64,000 bases of DNA, from NCBI GenBank assembly GCA_944379995.1, contig CALWGF010000001.1, forward strand, positions 124,001 to 188,000, given 5' to 3'. Source of the stretch: an uncultured Clostridia bacterium (GTDB lineage Bacteria > Bacillota > Clostridia > Lachnospirales > Anaerotignaceae). Shown here piece by piece: positions 43,249-52,424 of this stretch (its first letter is position 1; the number at the start of each line of letters is the position of its first letter). Below the pieces are notes generated by a model, which was not told the DNA's origin, did no database searches, and worked only from the letters and a program-made list of their open reading frames with translations. The position numbers were made by a program, and so were the translations under genes.

Positions 43249-43944
43249 TTGTATATGGGTACTCTTAAAAAAGCTAAAATTGTTATATATAGAGATAACG
43301 GAAAAAATGTTGAAGAAGTAGAGTGTGCATTTAATCCTTCTCAATACACTATAAAAAGTAGTGCTAATTATAAAGAGGATAATTCTCTTGGAACAGATGT
43401 ATCAAGAATGGTGTTTTTATCAGGTGCTCAAAGAGAATTTAATACAACGCTTTTTTTTGATAGTCAAGGAGAAATTGGGAGAGTTGATAGCATAATGAGT
43501 ATAGCTAGTTCTCTTTCAAGTTTAAATTCTGTAAAGCCTGTAACGGATAAAATGAAAAAAATTACATCAGCTGTTCAAATATCTGGAAGTGACCATAAAC
43601 CGCCCCTTGTTTCATTTATATGGGGAAATCTTAATTTTAAAGGTGTAATTATTTCTGTTACAGAAACATTTACAATGTTTGATACATTTGGAAAACCTAT
43701 AAGAGGTAAAATGGATTTAACCATTAAAGAAGCACAAGAAGAAGGTCTTACTAAAAAAACAGAACCTTTTGAGTCACCAGACAGAACTAAATATAGAACT
43801 GTTATTGAAGGTTCAAGTCTTTGGAATATAGCTTATGATGAATATGGAGATTGTGAAAAATGGCGTGTTATAGCAAAGGCAAATGGTTTGCTTAACCCAT
43901 TAAATATTTATCCCGGTCAGGTATTGAAAATACCTGCACTTTAA
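43249..43944 (+). CDS. LysM-domain baseplate protein (Pvc7/gp53-like)
   Basis: A 231-residue baseplate protein. The main domain (LKKAKIVIYRDNGKNVEEVE, then FNPSQYTIKSSANYKED) is the family that links the tube to the spike hub in contractile systems; a LysM module closes it (about residues 178-231: GSSLWNIAYDEYGDCEKW, ANGLLNPLNIYPGQVLKIP). In this family LysM probably binds neighbouring baseplate proteins rather than cell wall. Start TTG 43249 has AAAGG 7 bp upstream; ATG 43255 (MGTLKK) is the alternative at 13 bp. Confidence 0.9.
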   Translation: MYMGTLKKAKIVIYRDNGKNVEEVECAFNPSQYTIKSSANYKEDNSLGTDVSRMVFLSGAQREFNTTLFFDSQGEIGRVDSIMSIASSLSSLNSVKPVTDKMKKITSAVQISGSDHKPPLVSFIWGNLNFKGVIISVTETFTMFDTFGKPIRGKMDLTIKEAQEEGLTKKTEPFESPDRTKYRTVIEGSSLWNIAYDEYGDCEKWRVIAKANGLLNPLNIYPGQVLKIPAL

Positions 43945-43970
43945 TACAATAAATAAAAGGTGGAAAAAAT

Positions 43971-45050
43971 ATGGGGCTAATGGATAAAAGTTATACATAT
44001 AGCGAATTACGAAAAAAGTATAATGATTTTACAGTTCCTAAAGTTGAGCTTAATGTAGGTGGTGTATCATTACTGGAACAAAAAGGTATATCAATAGGAC
44101 AGGTGCAAATTAAGCTTTCTTTGGAAAATTCAGGGAGTGCATCTTTTGTAATAAATAGTGAATATGATTATGAAAAAAGTAGTTTTAATACTACATTAAA
44201 AAATAAAGTTGTACTTGGAAAAACTGTAACTGTAAAATTAGGCTATGGTTCTAATTCAACTTTAATATTTAAGGGATTTATTGCTTCCATAGATATAGAA
44301 TTAGATGTAGAGAACGGTATATTTTATAATATTACAGCTATGGACGCAAGACGTCTTATGATGACTGATAATAAACCGTATATTTTATATTCTAAATCTA
44401 AGTATTCTGATATAGTGAAAGAGATTATGTCACGTTATAAAGCTTTATGCTCTTTGGATTGTGATGCTACTGAAGAAAAAATTGAAGATGTAGTATGTCA
44501 AAGAGAGTCGGACTATGATTTTATAACAAAAAAACTTATTGAAAATGGAAGAGTAGACCGTGAATTTTTTATTGTAGCTGACAAAGCTTATTTTAGAAAA
44601 CCCCAAAGTGTAAAATCACCTATTATTTCTATTGGAATTAATAGTGGATTAAAGAGTTTTAATAGAAGATTGGATTATATTAATAAAGTTTTCGAAGTAC
44701 ATGGATATAATTCAGATAATAAAGAACATATTGTAGGTTCAAGTACAGCTAAGGGTGAAAATAATCAAGTTAATGTAATAAGTGCAGGAGTTGAAGTTGT
44801 TACTTTGCCGGATTGTAAAACACAAACAGCTGTAAATAATGCGGCTAAAAATATGGCTAAAAAAGCTGAAAACGAAAATAAAAAAGCCAGTGGAACTTGT
44901 ATAGGTATGCCTGAAATTATTCCAGGTAGATTTATTAAAATATCTGATGTAGATAGTCTTATAAATAAAAAATATTATATTACTGATGTAACTCATACTA
45001 TAAACTATAACGGATTTTTAACAAACTTTATTACAGAAGGATGGGACTAA
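43971..45050 (+). CDS. Spike hub protein, late-control D / gp27-like
   Basis: A 359-residue protein of the phage late control gene D family, equal to the gp27 half of VgrG-type spikes. Visible are PKVELNVGGVSLLEQKGISI, VKLGYGSNSTLIFKGFIASI, and a C-terminal IPGRFIKISDVDSLINKKYYI followed by VTHTINYNGFLTNF. In PVC and Afp the hub and spike are one fused protein (Pvc8). Here the spike is a separate gene starting inside this stop codon. Confidence 0.9.
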   Translation: MGLMDKSYTYSELRKKYNDFTVPKVELNVGGVSLLEQKGISIGQVQIKLSLENSGSASFVINSEYDYEKSSFNTTLKNKVVLGKTVTVKLGYGSNSTLIFKGFIASIDIELDVENGIFYNITAMDARRLMMTDNKPYILYSKSKYSDIVKEIMSRYKALCSLDCDATEEKIEDVVCQRESDYDFITKKLIENGRVDREFFIVADKAYFRKPQSVKSPIISIGINSGLKSFNRRLDYINKVFEVHGYNSDNKEHIVGSSTAKGENNQVNVISAGVEVVTLPDCKTQTAVNNAAKNMAKKAENENKKASGTCIGMPEIIPGRFIKISDVDSLINKKYYITDVTHTINYNGFLTNFITEGWD

Positions 45051-45814
45051 TGGATTTTTTTGACGAATTACTAAATGTTGATAAAAAAGCATCTACTGCT
45101 CCGGGAATAGTTTCTGGTATTGTTCTTGAAAATAATGATAAACAGTATCCGGGAATGGTTAAAGTTGAATATAGTGTTGGTGAAGCAGGAAAAAATAAAA
45201 GCGGTTGGATACCTGTGGCATCATATTATGCAGGTAAGGAGTATGGTTCTTATTTTTTGCCGGAAATAGGCTCAGAAGTTTTAATAGCTTTTATACTTGG
45301 TAATTGGGACGAGCCTGTTGTAATAGGTTCATTGTGGAATAAACAAAGTCCTATACCAAAAGATATACCACATGAAAAAAATATATATAAAACAATAAAA
45401 ACAAAAGGTGGAAATAAAATATTATTTTCTGACGAAGATAAAAAACAAAGTATAGAGATTTCAACACCTAATGGAATGAAAATATGTATAAATGATGAAA
45501 AAAATAATATAGTCATTAACGATAAAGATAATAAAAATAGTATTACTTTAGATAGCAAAAATGGTTGTATATCATTTGATGCAAATAAAAAAATAGAGTT
45601 CAAAGTAAATGGAAATGTACTTGTTACATTAGAAAGTAATAAAGAAACAGTAAATATAGGCTCTGTTGATATAAATGCAAAACAAAGTTTTAAAGTTCAA
45701 GGTCAATCTGTAAGTGTAAAGGGAAGTACAGCAGAATTAAATGCCAATGGTTCTTTAAAAATAAATTCTAGTGGTATAACAGAAATAAAAGGAAGTATGG
45801 TTAAAATAAATTAA
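45050..45814 (+). CDS. Baseplate spike protein, gp5/gpV-like
   Basis: A 254-residue spike. Residues about 15-105 are an OB-fold (GIVSGIVLENNDKQYPGMVKV, WIPVASYYAGKEYGSYFLPE, VIGSLWNKQSPIP). After it comes a repetitive beta-helix needle with alternating short strands (about 120-254: KGGNKILFSDEDKKQSIEIS and onward to KGSMVKIN). No lysozyme domain is inserted. ATG 45050 sits in a TAATG overlap with the hub gene and follows GAAGGA by 8 bp; the in-frame ATG 45041 overlaps that site. The PAAR-like tip is encoded at 58082. Confidence 0.92.
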   Translation: MDFFDELLNVDKKASTAPGIVSGIVLENNDKQYPGMVKVEYSVGEAGKNKSGWIPVASYYAGKEYGSYFLPEIGSEVLIAFILGNWDEPVVIGSLWNKQSPIPKDIPHEKNIYKTIKTKGGNKILFSDEDKKQSIEISTPNGMKICINDEKNNIVINDKDNKNSITLDSKNGCISFDANKKIEFKVNGNVLVTLESNKETVNIGSVDINAKQSFKVQGQSVSVKGSTAELNANGSLKINSSGITEIKGSMVKIN

Positions 45815-45827
45815 AGAGGTGATATAT

Positions 45828-46247
45828 TTGGGGGACAATAAAAACGGAATGGAATTTTTGGGTACAGGTTTTAAGTTTCCAATAATGTGTGATTATGCAA
45901 CAGGTCGTTTTATGTCTTCCTCTTATGAAGAAGATATAAAAGAAGCTATATATATTATATTGATGACAAAAAAAGGTGAACGTATTATGCGACCAGAATT
46001 TGGTTGTGGAATACATGACTTTTCTTTTGAGTCATTAGATTTTACAACTGTTTCTCAAATGGAAAAAAGTGTTAAAGAAGCACTAATTCAATGGGAACCA
46101 AGAATAAGAGATATAAATGTTGATGTATCTCAAGAAAATACTGAAGATGGTAAAGCTTTTATATCAATTTCATATGTTGTACGTTCAACAAATAATCCAT
46201 ACAATTTAGTTTTCCCATTTTTCATTAATGAAGGGATTGAATTATAA
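45828..46247 (+). CDS. Baseplate wedge protein gp25-like
   Basis: A 139-residue gp25-family protein that initiates sheath polymerisation on the baseplate. The core EDIKEAIYIILMTKKGERI is followed by MRPEFGCGIHDFSF, which holds the family's conserved arginine-proline-glycine turn, and AFISISYVVRSTNNPYNLVFPF ends it. TTG 45828 is chosen, 6 bp after GAGGTG; in-frame GTG 45819 is within that site. Confidence 0.92.
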   Translation: MGDNKNGMEFLGTGFKFPIMCDYATGRFMSSSYEEDIKEAIYIILMTKKGERIMRPEFGCGIHDFSFESLDFTTVSQMEKSVKEALIQWEPRIRDINVDVSQENTEDGKAFISISYVVRSTNNPYNLVFPFFINEGIEL

Positions 46248-46268
46248 AAATAGAAAGGAGGTATAAAG

Positions 46269-49268
46269 ATGGATAAAATACCTAATATAAATAATAAAAA
46301 TAAAGAAGATTTGATTGAAGAAATAAAAAGACTTTCAGTATCTTATACACCACAATGGCGTTTTGATGAAACTGAACCTGATATGGGAACAGCTTTAGCT
46401 ATTATTTTTGCAGCTATGCAAGCCGATACATTAAGCCGATATAATGAATTACCATTAAAATGGCGTACAGAGTATTTTAATAATCTTAATACCTCCTTAT
46501 TACCAAAACAGCCTGCTTTTGGCTATGTAACATTTAGTAATGTAAGTGAAGAAGTTGAGGGAGTTGAACTTTTAGCTGGAACAAGACTTACTACTAATAA
46601 TACAGATAGTTCAGGAAATGTAATACCTGTTGAAACAAGAGATGATGTTTTTGTAGTATCATCACACCTACAAGCTGTTTATGAAAGTAATGATAATATT
46701 GATTATATAGGTAAATTATGGGACGAAAATGAACCCAAAAGTTTTTATATGTTTGGCTTTGATAAAGAAAATATACAACATCACGCTTTTTTTATAGGTC
46801 ATAGCAATATATTTTCAATATCTAAAGGCGGAGAAGTTGAAGTTGAGTTTTTTACTGCAAATAAACAAAAGTTATCAAAAGATTTATTATATAATTTACA
46901 ATCTAATGGTAATTTTTATTACTCATCAAATGAAGGATTTATTCCTTTTGAAAGATATTATTATAAAGAAAATGCCTTTGTTTTTGTTAAATCAAATTCC
47001 CAACCACCTTGGACAGAATTAGAAATAAATGGTGTAAAACAATATTGGATAAAATATGAACTTAATAATGGAATTAACTTTCATAATATGTTGTCTATTG
47101 GAGAAATAAGACTTAAAAGTAGAGCATATATGATATCACCTGAAAATATTTATGCTGCGGGAACAGATGTAAATAGCCGTGGTTTATATTTTCCTTTTGG
47201 AGAACAGCTTTCTGTTTATGAAGAAGTATATTTTTCTTGTGATGAAGTTTTAAATAAAAAAGGTGCTTATATTACAATGTCTTTTTTAATTGACTATATA
47301 AAAATACCTTTGAATATGAACGATAAAGAAAAAACTGACTGGCGATTAATTATGCCTAAAAATGCTGTAAAAATAGATATGGAATATGACATAACCATAT
47401 CAAAAGTAATTTGGGAATATTTTAATGGAGTAGGTTGGGTTAGATTATTTGATGATGATAGATATGATACTGTATTTACACCTAATCAAGGTATTATACG
47501 ACAAAAAAAAACACTACGTTTTATATGCCCACAAGATATATCGCCTGCTATTATTAATTCTGCCGAAAAAAGATGTATACGAGCAAAAATAGTTAACTTA
47601 AATAATAGATTTAAAACAAATGGACAATATATATCACCAATGGTTTCGGAAACATATTTTTCATATGAATATGAAGGAAAAGGCTTAAGTCCAGAGTTTA
47701 TTTATGAGGAGAATAACGGAAAAGGTCAAATTAAAAGTGCAAAACAATGTTTTAATCAATTAGGTGGTTATACTCCTATACGTTTAGCAGGAGATAATGT
47801 GCCTACTGTATATTGTTGTTTTAGTATGCCATTAGTTAATGGACCTATACGTATATTAACTCTTTTAGGTAATGGTGAATTATGGCAAAGACCTAGACTT
47901 AAATGGCAATATTTTGGTAGTGGGAAATGGCGAGATATTAATATTGCTGATGAAACAAAAAGTTTTGAAAATAGTGGTATTATAAGTTTTAATGGAATGA
48001 ATGATTTTGAAAAGATAGAATGTTTTGGAAAAGAAGGTTATTGGATACGTATTCAAGATATTTCTAATGGATATGATAATGTTTCAAAAGAAAAACTTCC
48101 ATTAATTGAAGGAATTTATATAAATAGTGTTAAAGCCTGGACAATGAGAACAAATGTTGAGGAATATATAACATTTGAAGATTTTGATGCTTCTACTGAA
48201 TTTAATCTTTTAAATTATCCTGTATATAATGAGCAAGTTTGGGTAAATGAAACGGGAACATTATCAAAAGGGGAAGAAATGCTACTTGAAAAACAAGGCA
48301 GACTTCGTTATATTGTTAAAAATCCGTTGGAAACTGAAACTTGGGTTCTTTGGGAAAGAACAGAAAGTTTTTATGAAAAAGCATATGATGGAAGAAAATA
48401 TATGTTAGATAGAGGAAAAGGAATACTTAAATTTTCATCAGGTACTAACTATCGTCTCCCACCTCCCGGAGTAGCCAATGGAATTTATATAAATATGAGC
48501 ATAGGTGGCGGAGAAGAATGTAATATTAAAAAAGGTGAAGTCAATGGTATGGAATTAAACCAGGGATTTATTAATTCTGCTTGGAACCCTGTTGGTTTTT
48601 CTGGTGGGTGTGATAAAGAAACACCAGATGAAGCTATGAATAGAATGGCTTGTGGATATAAACATCATTATAGAGCTGTTACAACAAAAGATTATGAAAA
48701 ACTTGCAAAAGAAGCTTCAAGAATGGTGTATAAAGCATTTTGCTTTGCTGGAAGAAGTCACGATGGCAAACGCAAAGGTGGTTATATTACCATTGTTATA
48801 TTACAAAAAGATTATAAAAATAGCCATTATTTTTTCCATTCATTAAAAGATATTGTAATGGAATATTTAAAAGATAAAGTATTTGAAAATCTTATTTCTC
48901 AAAATCGTCTTCATATAGTTTCACCTGATTTTATTGAAATACAAATAGGTGCAGAAATTAAGGTTAATGATTTTAATGAAATTTTTAATTGTAAACATCA
49001 GATATATAAAAAACTTGAAGAATTTTTAAATCCAATAAGCGGAAATTTTAATGGAAATGGTTTTGATGTTGGAGTATTGCCTAATAGAAATCAGATAGAA
49101 ACCGTAATAAAGGGAATACCTTCTGTTAAGGAAATAAGAAATCTCGTTATATCAGGAAATATATATAAAGGTGGAGAAATAATAGAAATTAATATGGAAG
49201 AAATGAAAAAATATCCATATGCTCTTCCTGTTAATGGAAATCATCGTATTTTTGTTAAGACAGAATAA
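46269..49268 (+). CDS. Large baseplate protein, J-like (Pvc11-type)
   Basis: A 999-residue putative baseplate assembly protein. The N-terminus YTPQWRFDETEPDMGTALA, followed by IIFAAMQADTLSRYNELPLK, is the standard opening of the gp6/J-like wedge protein of eCIS loci. The C-terminal third contains MNRMACGYKHHYRAVTTKDYE and ITIVILQKDYKNSHYFFHS and ends in a J-like domain (about 780-999). An AAAGGAGGT site precedes ATG 46269. With gp25 it would form the wedges that hold the sheath in the extended state. Confidence 0.9.
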   Translation: MDKIPNINNKNKEDLIEEIKRLSVSYTPQWRFDETEPDMGTALAIIFAAMQADTLSRYNELPLKWRTEYFNNLNTSLLPKQPAFGYVTFSNVSEEVEGVELLAGTRLTTNNTDSSGNVIPVETRDDVFVVSSHLQAVYESNDNIDYIGKLWDENEPKSFYMFGFDKENIQHHAFFIGHSNIFSISKGGEVEVEFFTANKQKLSKDLLYNLQSNGNFYYSSNEGFIPFERYYYKENAFVFVKSNSQPPWTELEINGVKQYWIKYELNNGINFHNMLSIGEIRLKSRAYMISPENIYAAGTDVNSRGLYFPFGEQLSVYEEVYFSCDEVLNKKGAYITMSFLIDYIKIPLNMNDKEKTDWRLIMPKNAVKIDMEYDITISKVIWEYFNGVGWVRLFDDDRYDTVFTPNQGIIRQKKTLRFICPQDISPAIINSAEKRCIRAKIVNLNNRFKTNGQYISPMVSETYFSYEYEGKGLSPEFIYEENNGKGQIKSAKQCFNQLGGYTPIRLAGDNVPTVYCCFSMPLVNGPIRILTLLGNGELWQRPRLKWQYFGSGKWRDINIADETKSFENSGIISFNGMNDFEKIECFGKEGYWIRIQDISNGYDNVSKEKLPLIEGIYINSVKAWTMRTNVEEYITFEDFDASTEFNLLNYPVYNEQVWVNETGTLSKGEEMLLEKQGRLRYIVKNPLETETWVLWERTESFYEKAYDGRKYMLDRGKGILKFSSGTNYRLPPPGVANGIYINMSIGGGEECNIKKGEVNGMELNQGFINSAWNPVGFSGGCDKETPDEAMNRMACGYKHHYRAVTTKDYEKLAKEASRMVYKAFCFAGRSHDGKRKGGYITIVILQKDYKNSHYFFHSLKDIVMEYLKDKVFENLISQNRLHIVSPDFIEIQIGAEIKVNDFNEIFNCKHQIYKKLEEFLNPISGNFNGNGFDVGVLPNRNQIETVIKGIPSVKEIRNLVISGNIYKGGEIIEINMEEMKKYPYALPVNGNHRIFVKTE

Positions 49269-49280
49269 GGAGAATAAAAT

Positions 49281-51272
49281 ATGTTACCTGAAATTAGTTT
49301 AGATAATTCTACATTTGAGGAGATTGTAAAAAAAGCTAGAAGTCAGATAGAACAAATTTATCCTACTTGGACTGATTATAACTATCACGACCCGGGAATT
49401 ACTATTTTAGAATTATTTGCTTTTTTAAAAGAAGCTCAACAATTTTATATAGACCAAACGAGTGATGATATTCGCAAAAAATTTCTTCAATTAATGGGTA
49501 TATCTTTAAAAAAAAGACAGGCTTCTCATACTACTATAAAACTTTTGTCTGAAACACGTTTTACAGTTCCAATAGGAAGTAAATTTTATATGAATAAACT
49601 TTGTTTTGAAACAATAAAACAAGAGAATATTTTGGGTGATATAATAAAGTATGTAATAGTAAAGCCTAAGTATGGTGAGATTTTTAAATCAAAGTTAAGA
49701 CAGATGAAAGATTATGGAAATATGGTTGTATATCCTTTCGGCAAAAAAACAGGTGTTGGAAGTGAATTTTTTATATGTCTTAATGAACCACTTGAAAAAG
49801 GAAAATATTATAGCTTTTCTATATTACTTGATGAAAATTATAGTGTATCTAGAAATCTTATTAAAGATATAAATAGTTTTATTCCACTTTCTAAAATAGA
49901 TATTACATATTTTGATGGAGAAAAATATTCTAATGTTGAATATGATGATTATACTCTTGGTATAATTCGCAGTGGAGAAATATTATTTTCAGTTCCAACA
50001 GATATGATATATTCTGTTGAAGAAGAAATTGGAGGATATTTTATTAAAATTTCTCTTGTTGAGGATAATTTAGATGTCGCCCCTGCTATAAAATCAATTA
50101 GTTTTAATAATATAAATTTAATACAAAAAGATACTAAAGCTGTATTTTTGGATATAGACCAATTAGAATTTTGGAAAAAAGATAATATAAAAATAGATTA
50201 TTATTATTTTGATGAAAATAATGGTTGTTATATTAATACAACTATTGATAAAGCTGAAAAAGTAGCTGTATATGAAAATGATTTTTATAAAAATAAAATA
50301 TTAGCTATTGGAAATGGTCTTCCTAACCAAAGTTATAATCTGCCACAAAATGGAATAATGTCTGATAATTTTGAAATTTTAGTTTCAAGTATAAGATATA
50401 AAGGATTTTTGCGTAAATGGATTAAAGTTGATAATTTTGATAGTTCTAAAGTTGATGATTGCCATTATATTGTAGATGAAGAAAATAATTGTATACATTT
50501 TGGAAATGGAATAAGAGGCAGAATGCCTGAAGGAGAAATAATAATAGTTTCTTGTGCATTCAGTATGGGTAAAAGCGGTAATATTAAAGCAGGTCAGAAT
50601 ATTGAATTTCCATATATATCAGATAATTTAAAAGGATATAGTATTTATGATGCCGTAGGCGGAGCTAATCCAGAAACATTAGAAGAAGGACTTATAAGAG
50701 TACGTGATTTATTGTCTAATGATGAAAGAGCTGTAAGTGAAAATGATTATGAAGAAATTATAAAAAAGACACCGGGTTTGCGTATTTGGGATTGTAAAGT
50801 ACTTGAAAATTCTGCATTTAATGATGATAAATATGAAAATGAAGTGCGTATTGTTGTAAGACCATATTCTGAAAATAGATATGCAGTATTATCAAAGGCA
50901 TATGAAAAAAATATATTAAATCATATTATGGGAAAACGTCTTATTGGTAGCTCAATACGACTTTATTCTCCTGTTTATATTGAAGTTGAGGTATATGTTC
51001 AATTACGTATAAAGCCACAGTATATTCAAGCTGAAAAAAAGATTGATATTGCTGTTAGAGATTTTTTTGATAAACTTAATGGTTTTGGTCCTGTAATAAA
51101 TTATGGTTCTTTATTTGCTTGTATAGATGGTCTTGATGAAGTAATGGAAATATATACATTATATGTTGATGCAAGAGGTGACCAAATATCAAGAAATAGT
51201 AATGGAGATGTAAAGTTACCTCCATTAGGGGTGCTTTTACTTAAAAAAGTAGATTGTATTATAATTCATTAA
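49281..51272 (+). CDS. Second baseplate protein, J-like (Pvc12-type)
   Basis: A 663-residue putative baseplate assembly protein related to the upstream gene. N-terminal IEQIYPTWTDYNYHDPGITI then LELFAFLKEAQQFYIDQTSD is the second standard J-like opening. The C-terminal half contains IHFGNGIRGRMPEGEIIIVS, AVGGANPETLEEGLIRVRDL and AVSENDYEEIIKKTPGLRIW, all typical of baseplate J. It follows the first J-like gene by 12 bp with an AAGGAG site. Two different J-like proteins in a row is the usual arrangement in this kind of locus. Confidence 0.92.
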   Translation: MLPEISLDNSTFEEIVKKARSQIEQIYPTWTDYNYHDPGITILELFAFLKEAQQFYIDQTSDDIRKKFLQLMGISLKKRQASHTTIKLLSETRFTVPIGSKFYMNKLCFETIKQENILGDIIKYVIVKPKYGEIFKSKLRQMKDYGNMVVYPFGKKTGVGSEFFICLNEPLEKGKYYSFSILLDENYSVSRNLIKDINSFIPLSKIDITYFDGEKYSNVEYDDYTLGIIRSGEILFSVPTDMIYSVEEEIGGYFIKISLVEDNLDVAPAIKSISFNNINLIQKDTKAVFLDIDQLEFWKKDNIKIDYYYFDENNGCYINTTIDKAEKVAVYENDFYKNKILAIGNGLPNQSYNLPQNGIMSDNFEILVSSIRYKGFLRKWIKVDNFDSSKVDDCHYIVDEENNCIHFGNGIRGRMPEGEIIIVSCAFSMGKSGNIKAGQNIEFPYISDNLKGYSIYDAVGGANPETLEEGLIRVRDLLSNDERAVSENDYEEIIKKTPGLRIWDCKVLENSAFNDDKYENEVRIVVRPYSENRYAVLSKAYEKNILNHIMGKRLIGSSIRLYSPVYIEVEVYVQLRIKPQYIQAEKKIDIAVRDFFDKLNGFGPVINYGSLFACIDGLDEVMEIYTLYVDARGDQISRNSNGDVKLPPLGVLLLKKVDCIIIH

Positions 51273-51290
51273 TAGAATAGAGGACGAAAA

Positions 51291-52406
51291 ATGAAATATT
51301 TTGTTTTTAATAAGCCTATGGATTATGAAAGAGGATATATTGAAAATTGCATATGCACTTCCAATGGTATTCAATTATCAAAAGGATATAAAAAAGGTGT
51401 ATTTTTTTCAAAAATTCTTGATAGTGGTGAAAAAGAAACACATTGGCATAGAATGACTTGTGTTATGCCAGAGTTTAGGGCAGGAATACGTTTTTGGATA
51501 TATAGTTCTGAAACAACAGATGTTATTTATAATGGTGAAAAAATTAATATTGAAGAAATATTATTTTCAAATATATCCCCTTCAAAAAAAAGAAGTATAT
51601 GTGAATGTTTTTTAAAAAAAGAAGTATTGGGAGAAACTGATATATTACTTCACAATGTTAAAGGAAGATATATTTGGATATGTATAGAAATTTATTCTGG
51701 TCAAGAGGATAATGCAGGTGTTGAAAATATATTTATATATTTTCCTCAAAAAAGTTGGATAAATTATTTACCATCAATTTATCAGAAAAATCGTGAAAGT
51801 GCAGAGTTTTTAGATAGATATTTAAGCATATTTCAAACTTTATATGATGATTTTAATAATAAGTTTGAAAATAGTGCAGTTTTGTTAGAACCGTCAGCAA
51901 CAAATATTGATTTTCTCCACTATATGGCAAAATGGCTTGATATTTCAAATACTCATATATGGAGCGAGGAAAAATTAAGAAAACTTATACATATGGCTCC
52001 GAATTTATTTAAAAAATGCGGAACACGTAGCGGAATTATAGAAATTATTAAACTATTTACTGGAGAAGAACCGCTTATTGTTGAGCAATGGCAAATAAGG
52101 CAGTATCTAAAAAATAGCCATAAAAAAGAAGCACTTGAAAGGCTTTATGGAACAGATGAAAATACATTTTTAATTTTAATTAAAGAAAAGTATTGTTCAG
52201 GAAAGAGAGAACAAGAAGCACTATTAAATATAATACAAGAAATGTCGCCGGCACATATGGAAGCACGTCTTGTATCTTTGCGTCAGTTTATTATTTTGGG
52301 AGAGCATACTTACCTAGGAGTTAATAGCAGTCTAGGATACTATAAACCTATGCGTTTAGATGGTTTTTCTTTAGTATCTCTTACGTCTGTTGGAAAGAAT
52401 GAATAA
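51291..52406 (+). CDS. Phage tail protein I-like baseplate component
   Basis: A 371-residue protein. The C-terminal half is the tail protein I-like domain common in eCIS clusters: INYLPSIYQKNRESAEFLDR, YLSIFQTLYDDFNNKFEN, LLEPSATNIDFLHYMAKWLD and FKKCGTRSGIIEIIKLFTGE. The N-terminal half (about 1-160) looks like a beta-rich domain of unknown role. In phages protein I joins the baseplate to tail fibres. The ribosome site is AGAGGACG. Confidence 0.88.
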   Translation: MKYFVFNKPMDYERGYIENCICTSNGIQLSKGYKKGVFFSKILDSGEKETHWHRMTCVMPEFRAGIRFWIYSSETTDVIYNGEKINIEEILFSNISPSKKRSICECFLKKEVLGETDILLHNVKGRYIWICIEIYSGQEDNAGVENIFIYFPQKSWINYLPSIYQKNRESAEFLDRYLSIFQTLYDDFNNKFENSAVLLEPSATNIDFLHYMAKWLDISNTHIWSEEKLRKLIHMAPNLFKKCGTRSGIIEIIKLFTGEEPLIVEQWQIRQYLKNSHKKEALERLYGTDENTFLILIKEKYCSGKREQEALLNIIQEMSPAHMEARLVSLRQFIILGEHTYLGVNSSLGYYKPMRLDGFSLVSLTSVGKNE

Positions 52407-52424
52407 AAGGAGGAGTTCATTGTT

